A stretch of 64,000 nucleotides of DNA, taken from assembly GCF_000425225.1 (NCBI RefSeq), contig NZ_AULJ01000034.1, positions 1-64,000 on the forward strand, read 5' to 3'. Below, in pieces: positions 53,020-60,832 of this stretch. The notes under the pieces are model-generated. The model searched no databases. It worked only from the letters and a program-made list of their open reading frames with translations, and had not been told where the DNA came from. The stretch's first letter is position 1, and each line of letters begins with the position of its first letter. This stretch comes from Pontibacillus marinus BH030004 = DSM 16465. Lineage in GTDB: Bacteria; Bacillota; Bacilli; Bacillales; BH030062. The translations under genes were made by a program, and so were the position numbers.

Positions 53020-53949
53020 TTGCAAGGTGTACGATCGATTTTAAAAGAGATGCCATCGTTTCAGAATATTAAGGAAGCTTCGTACATTGATAAGGGGTTT
53101 TCACATGATGAAAAATGGATCATTAAAACAGATGAAGGCTCCCGATTGTTTATTAAAATTTGTGATGAAAAAGTAGAAGAACACAAAGGTGAAGAGTTTC
53201 ATTATATGCGCCATTTATATGAGAAAGGCATCCCCTTGCCTGAGCCAAAGCAGTTCGAGAGGTTACCCCACCACAAGAAATGTGTACAGGTCTTTGACTA
53301 TGTAACAGGTCATGATGCAGAAGTTGCTCTTCCGCTATTACATGAAACTACCCAATATGAAGTGGGTGTTCATGCAGGGAAAGTGTTGAGAGATATCCAT
53401 CAATTACAAAAGGAAAATCCTAGCGGAACTTGGGAAGAGTACCGTTGGGCGAAATATGAAAGGTATGCTAACGCCTTAAAGGAAATGAAAGGTGATATTC
53501 CACATACATTCAGCATGGACGCTATAACAACATTCATACAAGAGCATAAACATTTGTTAAAAAATCGACCGGTGGTGTTCATGCATGATGATTATCATCC
53601 TGGAAATTTGATGCTAGAAGACGGTCAGTTTAAGGCAGTTATTGATTTTGATCGTTTTGAGTGGGGAGATCCTTATCATGATTTTTATAAAATGGCACTT
53701 TTCACAAGAAACTTGAGTATTCCTTTTGCAATTGGGCAACTCCACGGTTACTTTGATGGGGAACCACCGATGGAATTCTGGCATCTGTATGCAGTTTATG
53801 TTGCGATGATTTTTAATTCAGATATCGTGTGGTCCATGCGCGTTGGAGGAAGTCAACCTGAGCAATCGCATAAAAGGTTAACTCAAATGTTAGAGGATCA
53901 TGAAGGCTTTACACGCTATATTCCAACATGGTATGAAAACTCGTTTTAA
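53020..53949 (+). CDS. Aminoglycoside phosphotransferase-family kinase
   Basis: 309 residues in the protein-kinase-like fold. KWIIKTDEGSRLFIKIC holds the ATP Lys, FMHDDYHPGNLMLEDG the catalytic HDDxxPxN (Asp about 192), AVIDFDRFEWGDP the metal Asp. Kinases of this family phosphorylate diverse small molecules, so the substrate is unknown and antibiotic resistance should not be assumed. TTG start 6 bases after AGGAGGGG. Followed after 13 bases by an epimerase gene. Confidence 0.85.
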   Translation: MQGVRSILKEMPSFQNIKEASYIDKGFSHDEKWIIKTDEGSRLFIKICDEKVEEHKGEEFHYMRHLYEKGIPLPEPKQFERLPHHKKCVQVFDYVTGHDAEVALPLLHETTQYEVGVHAGKVLRDIHQLQKENPSGTWEEYRWAKYERYANALKEMKGDIPHTFSMDAITTFIQEHKHLLKNRPVVFMHDDYHPGNLMLEDGQFKAVIDFDRFEWGDPYHDFYKMALFTRNLSIPFAIGQLHGYFDGEPPMEFWHLYAVYVAMIFNSDIVWSMRVGGSQPEQSHKRLTQMLEDHEGFTRYIPTWYENSF

Positions 53950-53962
53950 GGAGGAGATATTC

Positions 53963-54952
53963 ATGCGGATATTAATTTTAGGCGGTACTGTGTTTCTAGG
54001 ACGTCATCTAGTCGAAGCGGCACTAGAGCGAGGGCATGAGGTAACACTATTTAATAGAGGGAAAACAAATCAAGATCTCTTCTCAGATGTTGAGAAATTA
54101 ACTGGAGATCGAGCGAGTAATCTTGAAAGTCTGAAGGGCCGGGAATGGGATGTGGTGATTGACCCATCAGGATATCTTCCTGGAGTGGTTGCAGAAACAG
54201 CCTCATTATTAAAAGATGCTGTTGAGCGCTATATTTTCATTTCTTCCATTTCTGTATACCGTGATTTTCAAGAGCAGTATGTTGATGAAGGCTATCCTGT
54301 AGGTGAACTGGAAGATGAATCAGTAACAGAAATTAATGGCGAAACATATGGACCTTTAAAAGCATTATGTGAGAAGACAGTCGAGGACATCATGCCAGGT
54401 CAGACGTTGTCTATTCGGCCCGGTTTAATTGTTGGTCCTCATGACCCAAGCGATCGGTTTACATACTGGGTAGAGCGCTTTTCACGTGGTGGCGAGGTTC
54501 TTGTTCCAGGTGAAAAAGACCGACCTGTCCAGTGGATTGATGTACGTGACCTCTCACAGTGGATCATTCAAATGGCTGAACAAAAAGAGACGGGTGTTTA
54601 TAACGCTACAGGTTATGATAAAGAAATGACAATGGGGGAGTTTGTAGAAGTTTTAGGTCAGAATCATGAAGAGGCAAAGCCGGTTTGGGTCGGTGATGCT
54701 TGCCTTCTAAAGCATGCTATTAGTCCTTTCACGGAGTTACCTATGTGGATCCCAGTAACAGATCAGCACCCTCACGGATTTATTTTAGCTAGCAACCAGA
54801 AAGCGCTTGATAAAGGTCTGAGCTTTCGTCCGCTTTCAGAGACCATTAAAGATACACTAGCTTGGTATCAAACGCGGCTAGACCCCGAGCTTAAAAATGG
54901 TTTAGATGCTGAGAAAGAAGCTCTTGTTTTGAAGGATTGTACTTCAACATGA
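53963..54952 (+). CDS. NAD-dependent epimerase/dehydratase family protein
   Basis: 329 residues of the extended SDR fold. RILILGGTVFLGRHLVEAAL (Rossmann G-x2-F-x-G loop at the N terminus), DRASNLESL, YIFISSISVY, NGETYGPLKALCE (Y-x3-K) and IRPGLIVGPHDPSDRF. Acts on nucleotide sugars or related compounds in this family; the exact reaction is not known. ATG 53963 follows AAGGAGGAGAT; upstream codons are shadow of the kinase gene. Its stop overlaps the HAD gene by 4 bases. Confidence 0.9.
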   Translation: MRILILGGTVFLGRHLVEAALERGHEVTLFNRGKTNQDLFSDVEKLTGDRASNLESLKGREWDVVIDPSGYLPGVVAETASLLKDAVERYIFISSISVYRDFQEQYVDEGYPVGELEDESVTEINGETYGPLKALCEKTVEDIMPGQTLSIRPGLIVGPHDPSDRFTYWVERFSRGGEVLVPGEKDRPVQWIDVRDLSQWIIQMAEQKETGVYNATGYDKEMTMGEFVEVLGQNHEEAKPVWVGDACLLKHAISPFTELPMWIPVTDQHPHGFILASNQKALDKGLSFRPLSETIKDTLAWYQTRLDPELKNGLDAEKEALVLKDCTST

Positions 54953-55602
54953 TAAAAGCTGTTATTTTTGATTTTGATGGTCTCATTGTGGACACAGAGT
55001 CAATCTGGTTTGATGTTTTTCAAGAGATCTTACAAGAATATGGAGTAGACCTATCATTAGAAACTTTTTCAAAGTGTGTAGGATCAACGGATGATGCATT
55101 ATATGAACATATGGAGATTCATGCAACGAAACCGTTTGATCGTATGGAGATTGATAGAGAAGCTGAAAAACGATATCAAGACTTCGTAGAGGAATTAGTG
55201 TTGCGTAATGGTGTGTTAGATTATTTGAAAGAAGCAAAACGGTTAGGAATTCATATTGGGTTAGCATCGAGCTCAGGTATGGATTGGGTAAAGCGTTATT
55301 TAACACGTTTTGGGATTTTAAGTTATTTTGATGTGATGTGGACTGGAGATCAAGTTAGTGAAGTGAAGCCAGACCCAGAGCTATATGAGAGAACGATTGA
55401 TTCTCTTCAGCTACAACCTGAAGAAGCGGTAGTATTTGAGGATTCAGGAAATGGATTATTGGCAGCACGCCGAGCAGGTATCCCTTGTGTTGTTGTACCC
55501 AATCGTGTGACCAGGCAGATTTCGTTTGAAGGATACGCTCTGAAACTTTCTTCTATGGAGGAAAAATCATTGAGAGAAGTGCTAGCATATTTGAATAACT
55601 AA
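54949..55602 (+). CDS. HAD-superfamily phosphatase, beta-phosphoglucomutase-like
   Basis: 217 residues. DFDGLIVDTESIW (nucleophile Asp8 and Asp10), GLASSSGMDWV (motif II Ser), KPDPELYERTIDSL (Lys) and EDSGNGLLAARRAG (Mg ligands). This is the small-molecule phosphatase/mutase group with a helical cap. ATG 54949 overlaps the preceding stop (ATGA), so translation is coupled. Third gene of a kinase-epimerase-phosphatase set that hints at an unidentified sugar or polyol pathway. Confidence 0.9.
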   Translation: MIKAVIFDFDGLIVDTESIWFDVFQEILQEYGVDLSLETFSKCVGSTDDALYEHMEIHATKPFDRMEIDREAEKRYQDFVEELVLRNGVLDYLKEAKRLGIHIGLASSSGMDWVKRYLTRFGILSYFDVMWTGDQVSEVKPDPELYERTIDSLQLQPEEAVVFEDSGNGLLAARRAGIPCVVVPNRVTRQISFEGYALKLSSMEEKSLREVLAYLNN

Positions 55603-55613
55603 TTAGATTGATG

Positions 55614-55640
55614 AAGGTCGAGCTATGCTCGACCTTTTAT
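55614..55640 (+). terminator. Terminator of the kinase-epimerase-phosphatase operon
   Basis: AAGGTCGAGC, loop, GCTCGACCTTTTAT. Confidence 0.85.
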
Positions 55641-55813
55641 ATGGGATCCTCTTCCTGTAAAACAATTATCTTTATACATATTTCCTTTAATCAAGGAGAC
55701 CATGAATGTAATTCCATCGTTTGACGAACTTGGCTATATACATATAAAATGGTTTCAGTAAGAAAAATTGCACGTATGCAAAAATGGCTCATAGGTAGAT
55801 CGAGGTGAGATAG

Positions 55814-56623
55814 ATGTACGAAATGTTTACTTCGCTAGACCCAGTTATGCAAGCCTTTATCGGTACCCTATTTACATGGGGAATGACCGCGTTGGGCGCT
55901 GGACTAGTATTTTTCACAAAAGGAACAAATCAAAAATTTATGGATAGCACGTTAGCTTTTGCTGGTGGTGTTATGATAGCTGCCAGCTATTGGTCTCTGC
56001 TTGCCCCTGCAATTGAAATGGCGGGAGAACGGTCAGGGCCATCTTGGCTACCTGCTACAGTAGGGTTTTTACTAGGTGGCGCATTTTTAATGCTTGTTGA
56101 CCGTCTTGCGCCTTTATTATATAACAGCCAGTATATGAATGATATTAAGGATAACAAGGCAAAGCGCAGAACAACGCTGCTTATCTTTTCGATTACGTTA
56201 CACAACATCCCGGAAGGTCTTGCCATTGGTGTTGCATTTGGTGCTTTAGCATCAGGAGCCACTGAAGCGGCATTAGCAAGTGCAGTGGCTTTGGCTCTGG
56301 GTATTGGTATTCAAAACTTTCCTGAAGGTTTGGCTGTTTCAATGCCGTTACATCGTGACGGAATGTCAAAAGGAAAAAGCTTTTTCTTCGGTCAATTCTC
56401 CGGGATGGTTGAACCAATATCAGCAGTGATTGGCGCATTAGCTGTTATTATGATTAAACCAATTCTTCCTTACGCACTTGCATTTGCTGCAGGCGCTATG
56501 ATTTTTGTAGTGGCTAAAGAGATCATTCCTGGTTCACAGGAAAAAGGGAATGCTGAACTAGCATCTATCAGCTTGATGATCGGTTTTGCTGTTATGATGA
56601 CCTTAGATGTAGCATTAGGATAA
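55814..56623 (+). CDS. ZIP-family metal transporter
   Basis: 269 residues, eight helices. Metal-binding motifs HNIPEGLAIGVAFG and NFPEGLAVSMPLHRDG, as in ZupT-type transporters; helix 1 region MTALGAGLVFFTKGTNQ. Imports Zn or Fe in the family; direction and metal are inferred. Start ATG after GATCGAGGTGAG. Terminator follows. Confidence 0.92.
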   Translation: MYEMFTSLDPVMQAFIGTLFTWGMTALGAGLVFFTKGTNQKFMDSTLAFAGGVMIAASYWSLLAPAIEMAGERSGPSWLPATVGFLLGGAFLMLVDRLAPLLYNSQYMNDIKDNKAKRRTTLLIFSITLHNIPEGLAIGVAFGALASGATEAALASAVALALGIGIQNFPEGLAVSMPLHRDGMSKGKSFFFGQFSGMVEPISAVIGALAVIMIKPILPYALAFAAGAMIFVVAKEIIPGSQEKGNAELASISLMIGFAVMMTLDVALG

Positions 56624-56626
56624 AAT

Positions 56627-56668
56627 AAAAAAGGTAGATGTCTGCGGAAGCAGGCATCTATCTTTTTT
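56627..56668 (+). terminator. Terminator of ZIP gene
   Basis: GGTAGATGTCTGC, loop GGAA, GCAGGCATCTATC and T run (two G-T pairs). Confidence 0.85.
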
Positions 56669-56762
56669 GGTTAATATTACAAATTTTCTTGTTCCGATGT
56701 CTCGTTTAGGAGTGAAATGAAGGGGAAAACTGAGAGGAAACTTACAAAAAGGGGAAAGCCGG

Positions 56763-58136
56763 ATGAAATTTTCTTGGAAAGATTCTTTATTTTGGATACG
56801 AATAAGAGATAGCTATTGGTTTATGCCAAGTATTTATAGTATATTTTCCATAATAGCAGTCGCAATTACGACGATGGTTGACGTATATTATATTCAAGAA
56901 GTAAAACGTTACATACCTGAATTGTTTTTAACAACTCGTAGTACGGCTATGTCACTTTATTCTGCATTGATTACATCTATTTTAACGATGACAACGATTA
57001 GTTTTTCGTCTATTATGGTTGTGTTAACCACCTATTCACAGCAATTTTCACCAAGGACACTTCAGGATTTTATGACAGACCAAGTGACTCAAAATGTCTT
57101 AGGTGTGTATGTGTTTGGGTTTATCTTTGCGCTACTTAATCTTGTTCTATTAACAGAAAGCAAGACGAAAGTTTTAATTAGCCCGTTTTTTACTGTTATT
57201 GTAGCTATCATAACGCTCGGTTTTTTCGTTGTATTTATTCATCACTCATCTCGTTGGGTACAGGTGAATAACTTGATAGGGAAGATACAAGATGAAACCT
57301 ATAGAGTAATAGGGAAGAAGTTCTCTGAAAAGTCTTATGGCGTTTATGAACAGTGGGATGAAAACGAGGTGAAAAGGATAAAGAACAAAGAACGCCAAAT
57401 TGTAAAAGTTCAACAATCTGGTTATATTCAACATGTTCAATTTAAGTCATTGATTCAATGGGCGATGGATCAAGACGTGGTTATAGATATCCACTTTCAG
57501 GTTGGGGATTACGTAGAAGCTGGTACTCCATTGTTATCATATTACGCCGATAAGAATAAAGATGAAGTTAATGAAAGTTCGTTTCGGAAGTATATTATGA
57601 TCGGTAAAGAGCGAACAAATCTTCAGGACATTGAATTTGCGATACAGAAGTTGGTTGAAATTGCATTAAGAGCGATTTCACCTGGGATTAATGATCCTCA
57701 TACTGCAATTAATTGTATTAACCGTATTGGTTCATTACTAGCTGAGTTAGGTCAGGAATATAAAGCTTATCGCTATTATTCAGACCAAGAGGATGAACTT
57801 CGCGTTATTTTAGAACCGAAACAATATTTTGAATACCTATATAAAAGCTTCTACCAAATTCGATTATATGGAAAGAATGATGTTTCCGTAATGAATGGTG
57901 TCTTAGAGGCCCTTTATAAAATCGCTAAAGTTAATGATGAGAAAGTGCGAGAAGTCATTTGGGATTTTACTTTATATATGATCAAGGCTATTGAAGATGA
58001 ACAGTATTATTCCTATGATTATGAATTAATTAAACGAATGGCAGATCAGATTGCAGAGGTTTGTGAAAAGGATCCAGATCAAATTCCTCTTACGAATCAT
58101 ACGGAGAGAGGCCGAGTGAATAAGGAGAGCTTATAA
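56763..58136 (+). CDS. DUF2254 membrane protein, copy 2
   Basis: 457 residues, four N-terminal helices and a cytoplasmic C-terminal domain. SIMVVLTTYSQQFSPRTLQDFMTDQVTQNVLGVYVFGF is the family core and is closely like copy 1 (46497-47903); MIGKERTNLQDIEFAIQKLVEIALRAISPGINDPHTAINC is the second landmark. The C-terminal tail is cytoplasmic and ends acidic/basic mixed. Start ATG after AAAAAGGGG. The DUF368 gene begins 1 base after its stop, so the two are one unit. Confidence 0.9.
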   Translation: MKFSWKDSLFWIRIRDSYWFMPSIYSIFSIIAVAITTMVDVYYIQEVKRYIPELFLTTRSTAMSLYSALITSILTMTTISFSSIMVVLTTYSQQFSPRTLQDFMTDQVTQNVLGVYVFGFIFALLNLVLLTESKTKVLISPFFTVIVAIITLGFFVVFIHHSSRWVQVNNLIGKIQDETYRVIGKKFSEKSYGVYEQWDENEVKRIKNKERQIVKVQQSGYIQHVQFKSLIQWAMDQDVVIDIHFQVGDYVEAGTPLLSYYADKNKDEVNESSFRKYIMIGKERTNLQDIEFAIQKLVEIALRAISPGINDPHTAINCINRIGSLLAELGQEYKAYRYYSDQEDELRVILEPKQYFEYLYKSFYQIRLYGKNDVSVMNGVLEALYKIAKVNDEKVREVIWDFTLYMIKAIEDEQYYSYDYELIKRMADQIAEVCEKDPDQIPLTNHTERGRVNKESL

Positions 58137-58137
58137 A

Positions 58138-58944
58138 ATGGAGTGGAAAAATATATACCGCGGTATGCTTATGGGAACAAGTGACTTGGTTCCAGGTGTA
58201 AGCGGTGGAACAATCGCGGTTATTTTAGGTATTTATGATCGACTAATTGAAGCAGTAAATGGGGTGTTTAGTCGAGAATGGAAAAAACATATTGGTTTTT
58301 TCATCCCTTTAATTATCGGAATAGGAGCAGCTATCCTACTGTTAAGTCAGGGAATTCATTGGCTACTGAACAATTATAAAACGCCTACATTATTTTTCTT
58401 TCTTGGATTAATTATTGGAGTTATTCCATTTTTGTTTAAGCAAGCAGGCTATAAAGAGAACTTTAAGGGGGATCATTATGGCTATATGATCGTGAGCGGT
58501 GCTTTAGTAGCTTCGTTGGCTGTTTTCAATCAAGGGGATCCAGAAGCTTGGGGTTCATCCCTTTCTACCTTACAAATGGTGTTGCTATTCTTATCAGGAT
58601 GGCTAGCGAGTATGGCCATGATCCTTCCGGGGATTAGCGGTTCTTTACTCTTATTGCTCGTTGGCGTGTACCCAACGGTTATCCAAGCGGTAAAGGAACT
58701 GCAAATTGGTCGTGTTTTTGTTTTTGGATTAGGTGTCTTGGTTGGTTTAATGATTACGAGTAAGGCTATTCAATGGGTGTTTAAAAGGTATCCATCACAC
58801 ACATATGCGATTATTATTGGACTAGTTTTTGGATCCATAATTGTACTCTATCCAGGGATACCGTCATTAATGTTTCTTAGTGTGATAGCTTTTGTAGGTG
58901 GATTATTTGCGGCTTATTTATTAGGGAAAGTTGAACACACATAA
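58138..58944 (+). CDS. DUF368 (PopT-type) undecaprenyl-phosphate transporter candidate
   Basis: 268 residues with about nine hydrophobic segments. The inverted-repeat motif LMGTSDLVPGVSGGTIAVILGIYDRLI and MAMILPGISGSLLLLLVGVYPTV identify DUF368. The family has been shown to return undecaprenyl phosphate to the cytoplasmic face of the membrane, alongside DedA proteins, with a role in alkaline or sodium-rich conditions. The start is ATG 58138 right after the DUF2254 stop; AAGGAGAG lies in the end of that gene. Terminator follows. Confidence 0.9.
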   Translation: MEWKNIYRGMLMGTSDLVPGVSGGTIAVILGIYDRLIEAVNGVFSREWKKHIGFFIPLIIGIGAAILLLSQGIHWLLNNYKTPTLFFFLGLIIGVIPFLFKQAGYKENFKGDHYGYMIVSGALVASLAVFNQGDPEAWGSSLSTLQMVLLFLSGWLASMAMILPGISGSLLLLLVGVYPTVIQAVKELQIGRVFVFGLGVLVGLMITSKAIQWVFKRYPSHTYAIIIGLVFGSIIVLYPGIPSLMFLSVIAFVGGLFAAYLLGKVEHT

Positions 58945-58978
58945 AACCAGTACTCATTTTGAGTACTGGTTTTTTTAT
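58943..58978 (+). terminator. Terminator of DUF2254-DUF368 unit
   Basis: AAAACCAGTACTCA, loop TT, TGAGTACTGGTTTT. Confidence 0.92.
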
Positions 58979-58985
58979 AATTAAA

Positions 58986-59120
58986 TTAGTAACGGAAAGC
59001 TGTTGCGCCAACAATGATTAGCAAGATGAAGAGTACAACGATTAGCACAAAGCTTCCATATCCGCCACCATAGCCTCCGCCATAGCAGCATCCGTATCCA
59101 CCATATCCGTACATACTCAT
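58986..59120 (-). CDS. YjcZ-family microprotein with Gly/Tyr repeats
   Basis: 44 residues: [16 protein letters not shown]-type Gly/Tyr/Cys start and the membrane helix [17 protein letters not shown]. Purine-rich AAAGGGGGG box before the ATG. Same helix as the peptides at 23227 and 59199. Family function unknown; often abundant in spore formers. Confidence 0.85.
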   Translation of the reverse strand: MSMYGYGGYGCCYGGGYGGGYGSFVLIVVLFILLIIVGATAFRY

Positions 59121-59198
59121 TTCCCCCCTTTCAAAAGAAACTCTTTTATATCAGGGTAGCTCTTGCTACATGAAACCGATCGATAAGTGTGGGGTAAC

Positions 59199-59303
59199 TT
59201 AGTATCCGCCGTATCCTCCACCGAACATAGATGCTCCTACAATAATTAGCAAAATGAACAACACAACAATTAGCGCGAATCCGCCACCGTAACCGTGACT
59301 CAT
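59199..59303 (-). CDS. YjcZ-family microprotein
   Basis: 34 residues: MSHGYGGG, helix [17 protein letters not shown], then MFGGGYGGY. Strong AAAGGAGGGG box before the ATG. Lies upstream of and next to the peptide at 58986-59120 on the same strand, 78 bases apart. Confidence 0.85.
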   Translation of the reverse strand: MSHGYGGGFALIVVLFILLIIVGASMFGGGYGGY

Positions 59304-59428
59304 CTAAACCCCTCCTTTTCTTTGACTTCACTTATAATGTATGTAGATGTCCCTATTTTGGGTGGGCGATTCCGCATTTATCTTAAAAATGGGCGGGTGT
59401 CTTAAAGTGACAAGAATAGAGAACAAAA

Positions 59429-59458
59429 AAGCTGTCTCTATTGTTAGAGACAGCTTGT
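59429..59458 (-). terminator. Terminator of osmC
   Basis: Read on the minus strand: AAGCTGTCTCT, loop AACAAT, AGAGACAGCTT followed by T run. Confidence 0.85.
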
Positions 59459-59471
59459 AAATAAAGACTTG

Positions 59472-59909
59472 TTATGCTTTTTCCCAATTTGCTATTAGTT
59501 CTACATCTGCTGCAGCGAGTGTTGTGTAAACAGGGCAACGTTCATCTGTGATTCGTTGGAGTTCTTGAACTCGCTCTCGAGATTCACTTGTGTTCACTGT
59601 TGCATGAATTTCAACGGTTTGAAAATAAGGACGAATCCCTTCTGTGCCCATAAGACCTCGTGGGTCAAGAGAGCCTTTGATATCGAATGAAATATCTTGT
59701 AAGTCAAAATCGATCTCTTTTGCTACCATATTTGCAATAACTGTTTCGCAACCAGCTAATGATCCTAACAGAGTGGATAAGGGGTCTGCACCTTGATCAG
59801 TACCTCCCATTGATGCTGGCTCGTCTATAGTGATGGAGTGCTTACCTGCTTCAATGCTCGTTTTCATACCATTTGAATTAGAAGTGATTTGAAATGTTTG
59901 TTCAGCCAT
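59472..59909 (-). CDS. OsmC/Ohr-family peroxidase
   Basis: 145 residues. Redox Cys in LLGSLAGCETVIANMVAKE and second Cys in TDERCPVYTTLAAADVEL, as in OsmC-type thiol peroxidases that remove organic hydroperoxides. NGMKTSIEAGKHSITIDEPASMGGTDQGADP is the family N-terminal half. ATG at 59909 follows AAAGGAGG. Divergent from a Crp/Fnr regulator with under 210 bases between, which might control it. Confidence 0.88.
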   Translation of the reverse strand: MAEQTFQITSNSNGMKTSIEAGKHSITIDEPASMGGTDQGADPLSTLLGSLAGCETVIANMVAKEIDFDLQDISFDIKGSLDPRGLMGTEGIRPYFQTVEIHATVNTSESRERVQELQRITDERCPVYTTLAAADVELIANWEKA

Positions 59910-60116
59910 AGTGTATTGCCTCCTTTTACTTTGATACTCTTTCATTGTAGTATCATGTAGTAAGAAATGATGTAATCTAAATTACATCATTGATTCAAAT
60001 TAAGTTCTCAAGATGATTTTTAGCTTTAAAACATTTGCAGCATCCATCGATTGTGTAAAGCATTTTCATTCGAGAATCCCCCCTTAATTTGATGAAAAAT
60101 GTTAGAGGTGAAGTTA

Positions 60117-60794
60117 GTGGATAAATTATTAATGCTCTCCCAGATTAGTCTGTTTGATGAGCTTCCTAAAGAAGAACTAATGGTGATTGATGAGATGAGT
60201 GAAATGAAACCCCTTAAAAAAGGAACTACAATCCTATCTCCAGAAAATCCAATACAAGCTTTGTTCTTGTTAAAACAGGGACAAGTTAGACTGTACAGAA
60301 TGAATAGTGAAGGAAGACAGTTTACTGTTGATATACTTGTAGATGGGAATATCTTTGGTGAAACCACTTCAATATCTTTAACGGATGATAAAATATACGC
60401 TGAAGCAATGGTAGATACATATGTATGTATATTAAGTCATGAGGACTTTGAATTCTTTATTGAAAAGAATCCTAAAATTGCTTTGAAACTTATAGACATT
60501 TTATCCACACGCCTAAAAGAAGTATATAAAATTAGTGAAAAGCTGGCATTAAGTGACGTGAAAAATCGGCTTCTTTATTTACTACTTATGCTTAGTGAAA
60601 AAACAGGGCGTCGCAAGGAAGATTGGCAAACTGTCGAGATGCGTCTGACGCATCAAGACTTAGCAAATATGATTGGTTCTACCCGTGAAACAACAAGTGC
60701 GATTATTAGCCAGCTCAAGAAAGAAGGCTATTTGAAAAAAGGTAAATGGTTTTCAGTTCACGCAGAGAAAGTAAAGGAACTTTTGGGTGTGTAA
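60117..60794 (+). CDS. Crp/Fnr-family regulator
   Basis: 225 residues. N-terminal cyclic-nucleotide-type beta barrel (ILSPENPIQALFLLKQGQVRLYRMNSEGRQFTVDILVDGNIFGETTS), dimer helix, C-terminal helix-turn-helix LTHQDLANMIGSTRETTSAIISQLKKEGYL. The Fnr-type N-terminal Cys set is absent, so it is not an oxygen-labile iron-sulfur sensor. GTG at 60117 is 5 bases after AGAGGTGA; an ATG at 60099 lies before that box. Convergent with the disulfide oxidoreductase. Confidence 0.85.
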   Translation: MDKLLMLSQISLFDELPKEELMVIDEMSEMKPLKKGTTILSPENPIQALFLLKQGQVRLYRMNSEGRQFTVDILVDGNIFGETTSISLTDDKIYAEAMVDTYVCILSHEDFEFFIEKNPKIALKLIDILSTRLKEVYKISEKLALSDVKNRLLYLLLMLSEKTGRRKEDWQTVEMRLTHQDLANMIGSTRETTSAIISQLKKEGYLKKGKWFSVHAEKVKELLGV

Positions 60795-60820
60795 GGAGGA
60801 ATCTCCATCGCACCCAAAAG
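60780..60820. terminator. Nested hairpin between convergent genes
   Basis: CTTTTGGGTG and GCACCCAAAAG arms around an inner GGAG/CTCC; no long T run, so strength is uncertain. Confidence 0.55.
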
Positions 60821-60832
60821 GAAGAGCTCCAA

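Noticed and set aside
53020-53949. Antibiotic-resistance aminoglycoside kinase
   Set aside because: The fold is shared by many small-molecule kinases and the neighbours point to carbohydrate metabolism.
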